Below are positions 4,401 through 6,569 of a stretch of DNA of 6,569 nt, piece by piece (position 1 is the stretch's first letter; each line of letters opens with the position of its first letter). Source of the stretch: an uncultured Phascolarctobacterium sp. (lineage in GTDB: Bacteria; Bacillota; Negativicutes; Acidaminococcales; Acidaminococcaceae); NCBI GenBank assembly GCA_900551335.1, contig URVO01000074.1:1-6569 (forward strand), read 5' to 3'. The notes under the pieces were generated by a model that did not search any database, was not told where the DNA came from, and saw only the letters and a program-made list of their open reading frames with translations. The position numbers and the translations under genes are program-made.

Positions 4401-5126
4401 ATGGCTTTTATGTATCAGGTATCAACCCTGCAGGCCTTGGCCAAGGGTGACTTTTATAGCAATGCAACGATTGCAGAGTTGCTTAACCACGGCGATATCG
4501 GCTTAGGCACCTTTGCCGCAGTTGATGGCGAGATGGTCGTACTCGATGGTGTGTGCTATCGGGCGAAGGCAGACGGTACAGTAGAGATTGCTGCTGCAGA
4601 CGCTGCGACGCCGTTTGCTTCTGTAACCTATCTAAAGAAGGAGCTGGCGTTCGACTTAGGTCGCATCGCTGATATGAGCGGCCTTTTGGCTAAGCTCGAC
4701 GAGGCGTGCAAGGCATTGGGCGAGAACAACATCTACGCTTGCCTTATAGACGGACGCTTTGCTGAGGTGTACGCCCGCTCTGAGATGAAGCAGCACAGCG
4801 AGCCTTATAAAACCTTCGCTAAGGTCTTGGAAACAGATCAGCGTGAGTTTGAATTTAAAAATGTCAGCGACAGCCTCGTTTGCGTATATTTCCCGCAATA
4901 TATGGATGGACTGAATGTCGCAGGCTGGCATGTACACTTTATTTCTGACGACAGAACAATGGGCGGTCATGTTTTCAACTGCTCGCTCGAGGAAGGCAAG
5001 GCTTATATGGGCAAGACCGAGGGCTTCAGCTTCCTGATTCCGCAAACCAGTTTTTTTCAAAAGCTTACTCTTACTGACGTTTCCAAGGAGGAAATTGAGA
5101 GTGTGGAGAAAGCAGGCAATAAATAA
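4401..5126 (+). CDS. budA: Alpha-acetolactate decarboxylase
   Basis: This enzyme (EC 4.1.1.5) converts 2-acetolactate to acetoin and CO2, taking carbon from pyruvate to a neutral product in the cytoplasm. The 241-residue length is normal for the family. GEMVVLDGVCYRA (residues 43-55) supplies the conserved Glu44. GWHVHFISDDRTMGGHVF (176-192) holds the three zinc ligands His177, His179 and His190, spaced exactly as in characterised AlsD proteins. SEPYKTF (133-139) corresponds to the conserved PY region. The start at 4401 has AAGGAGGT (4387-4394) 6 nt upstream. It is the first gene of an operon with ttdA (36-bp gap) and ttdB, and divergent from the LysR gene. No acetolactate synthase is in the window. 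Alternative symbol: alsD. Confidence 0.95.
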   Translation: MAFMYQVSTLQALAKGDFYSNATIAELLNHGDIGLGTFAAVDGEMVVLDGVCYRAKADGTVEIAAADAATPFASVTYLKKELAFDLGRIADMSGLLAKLDEACKALGENNIYACLIDGRFAEVYARSEMKQHSEPYKTFAKVLETDQREFEFKNVSDSLVCVYFPQYMDGLNVAGWHVHFISDDRTMGGHVFNCSLEEGKAYMGKTEGFSFLIPQTSFFQKLTLTDVSKEEIESVEKAGNK

Positions 5127-5133
5127 TCATTTT

Positions 5134-5147
5134 GCAGCCGATGCTGC
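5134..5147 (+). other. Small intercistronic hairpin between budA and ttdA
   Basis: GCAGC-CGAT-GCTGC forms a 5-bp stem with a tetraloop in the 36-bp gap, ending 4 nt before the ttdA ribosome binding site (GGAGGG at 5152-5157). Too weak and T-poor for a terminator; it may adjust stability or relative expression. Confidence 0.4.
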
Positions 5148-5162
5148 GTATGGAGGGTAAAA

Positions 5163-6062
5163 ATGGATAAACAAGAACAAGTTGAATTGCTTACAAACTA
5201 TGTAGCACATTTTGTAGCGCACACCGCTAAGGTTTTACCTGACGATGTTATCGCTAAGCTGGATGAGCTGGCAGAGAAGGAGGACAGCCCGCTGTCTAAA
5301 ACCATCTACCAGACCATGAAGCTGAACCAAAAGCTGGCGAAGGAGCTGAACCGCCCCAGCTGCCAGGATACCGGCGTTATGCAGTTCGTCGTAAGATGCG
5401 GCACCAACTTCCCGCTGATCAACGAGCTGGAGGTACTGCTGAAGGAAGCTGTTATCCGCGCAACACAGCAAGCTCCGCTGCGTCATAACAGTGTAGAAAC
5501 CTTTGATGAATACAACACCGGCAAAAATGTTGGCACCGGTACGCCGACCATTTTCTGGGAAATTGTGCCGAACAGCGATGAATTAGATCTGTACACCTAT
5601 ATGGCCGGCGGCGGCTGCAGCCTGCCCGGCAAGGCTATGGTGCTGATGCCCGGCGCCGGCTATGAAGGCGTAACCAGATTCGTACTGGACGTTATGACCT
5701 CCTATGGCCTGAACGCTTGCCCTCCGCTTCTGGTTGGCGTTGGTGTAGGCACCTCTGTAGAGGTTGCTGCTTTGCATGCAAAGAAAGCGCTGATGCGCCC
5801 GATTGGCAGCCATAACCCGAACAAGAACGCTGCACTTTTGGAGCAGCTGCTGGAGGATGGCATCAACAAAATCGGTCTCGGTCCTCAAGGCCTGGGCGGC
5901 AAATATTCTGTTATGGGCGTAAACGTAGAAAACTCTGCACGTCATCCGTCTGTAATCGGCGTTGCTGTAAACGTTGGCTGCTGGTCTCACCGTCGCGGCC
6001 ACATCGTATTCGACAAAAACTTAAACTACAAAATTCTTTCTCATAGCGGGGTGACTTTATAA
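5163..6062 (+). CDS. ttdA: L(+)-tartrate dehydratase, alpha subunit (class I hydro-lyase)
   Basis: This is the iron-sulfur catalytic subunit that, with TtdB, dehydrates L-tartrate to oxaloacetate (EC 4.2.1.32). The 299 residues compare well with about 303 in E. coli TtdA. The three expected 4Fe-4S cysteines are present: Cys67 in RPSCQDTG, Cys186 in [11 protein letters not shown] and Cys273 in [24 protein letters not shown] (149-163) and [20 protein letters not shown] (103-122) are typical of TtdA. Two-subunit fumarases usually read GGGSENMS at the former site, so tartrate is preferred over fumarate as substrate, though related activities cannot be excluded. The start at 5163 has GGAGGG 5 nt upstream. 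Its TAA overlaps the ttdB ATG (TAATG), so the two subunits are translationally coupled. No lesions are seen. Confidence 0.93.
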   Translation: MDKQEQVELLTNYVAHFVAHTAKVLPDDVIAKLDELAEKEDSPLSKTIYQTMKLNQKLAKELNRPSCQDTGVMQFVVRCGTNFPLINELEVLLKEAVIRATQQAPLRHNSVETFDEYNTGKNVGTGTPTIFWEIVPNSDELDLYTYMAGGGCSLPGKAMVLMPGAGYEGVTRFVLDVMTSYGLNACPPLLVGVGVGTSVEVAALHAKKALMRPIGSHNPNKNAALLEQLLEDGINKIGLGPQGLGGKYSVMGVNVENSARHPSVIGVAVNVGCWSHRRGHIVFDKNLNYKILSHSGVTL

Positions 6063-6569
6063 TGTACGAAGTAATTGATGGCAAAAAGGTTTTAACTACT
6101 CCTGTAAGCGCAGAAGACTTAAAGAATATTCATATTGGCGACATTGTTTATCTGAACGGCGATATTACCACCTGCCGTGACGTTGCACATCGCCGTGTCG
6201 TAGAATATGGCCGTGAGCTGCCTGTTGACGTTAAGGACAAGGCAATCCTGCACGCCGGCCCGATTATCCGTCCTCTGGGCGATGACAAATTTGAAATGGT
6301 ATCTGTTGGTCCTACCACCAGCATGCGTATGGAAAAATTTGAAAAGGAATTTGTAGAGCAGACTGGCGTCCGTGTTATCGTCGGCAAAGGCGGCATGGGC
6401 CCCAACACTGAATATGCGTGCAAAAACTTTGGCGCTATTCATTGCGTATTCCCCGCAGGCAACGCTGTTGTAGCAGCAACTGAGGTTGAAGAAATCGTTG
6501 ACGCAAACTGGCGTGAGCTGGGTATGCCGGAAACTCTGTGGAGCTGCCATGTAAAAATGTTTGGCCCGC
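6062..6569 (+). CDS. ttdB: L(+)-tartrate dehydratase, beta subunit (partial, runs off the right edge)
   Basis: The first 169 codons of the beta (swivelling-domain) subunit that completes the TtdAB active site. Characteristic segments are [15 protein letters not shown] (31-45), HAGPIIRP (64-71), [14 protein letters not shown] (81-94), [10 protein letters not shown] (107-116), [11 protein letters not shown] (128-138) and ELGMPETLW (152-160), all in family order. E. coli TtdB is about 201 residues, so roughly 30 C-terminal residues lie beyond the window. It begins at the TAATG overlap with ttdA and has no separate strong ribosome binding site, which fits coupled synthesis at equal amounts. What follows it (a tartrate transporter would be a natural neighbour) cannot be seen. 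Confidence 0.93.
   Translation, partial: MYEVIDGKKVLTTPVSAEDLKNIHIGDIVYLNGDITTCRDVAHRRVVEYGRELPVDVKDKAILHAGPIIRPLGDDKFEMVSVGPTTSMRMEKFEKEFVEQTGVRVIVGKGGMGPNTEYACKNFGAIHCVFPAGNAVVAATEVEEIVDANWRELGMPETLWSCHVKMFGP

Noticed and set aside
1..6569. CRISPR arrays, tRNA or rRNA genes, insertion sequences
   Set aside because: No regularly spaced repeats, cloverleaf patterns, transposase motifs or terminal inverted repeats were seen.

Overview
The window looks like a chromosomal segment from an anaerobic member of the Negativicutes, close to Acidaminococcaceae or Phascolarctobacterium. This is inferred from protein content, not from a marker gene. The evidence is a carboxyltransferase-type oxaloacetate decarboxylase alpha subunit without its own biotin domain, an L-tartrate dehydratase pair, an acetolactate decarboxylase and strong Shine-Dalgarno sites.

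Left part (1-1301, + strand, clearly AT-rich): the decayed remains of one or two toxin-antitoxin-like modules. Two near-identical 14-bp palindromes sit in front of the first ~42 codons of an XRE/HipB-like HTH gene that loses its recognition helix. A separate promoter then drives DUF3791 - DUF3990 - small conserved ORF. The DUF3990 (ADP-ribosyltransferase-like) gene carries an in-frame TGA at codon 25. A UUCG-loop terminator closes the module.

Middle (1302-3232, - strand): a long two-tier terminator, then oadA, which reads as full length except for one missing base beside its His-Thr-His metal motif. Upstream of oadA, and in the same transcript, are two tandem, paralogous, very small ORFs (28 and 31 aa) that share MNNA...RIEPW.S.R.LK. 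Each has a strong ribosome binding site. I recognise no family for them.

Right part (3233-6569): a LysR-type regulator (- strand) is divergent from budA - ttdA - ttdB (+ strand; ttdB runs off the right edge). The regulator lies between the two operons. A perfect 22-bp element overlaps the -35 box of both the budA promoter and the oadA-operon promoter. In both cases a TAAA-N5-TTTA (T-N11-A) LysR box is centred 13 bp upstream of the element and near -64.

Together the genes suggest one coordinated route: L-tartrate to oxaloacetate (TtdAB), oxaloacetate to pyruvate (OadA with partner subunits encoded elsewhere), and acetolactate to acetoin (BudA). The single LysR protein would control both operons. 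The main leads are the twin micro-ORFs and the duplicated promoter architecture.
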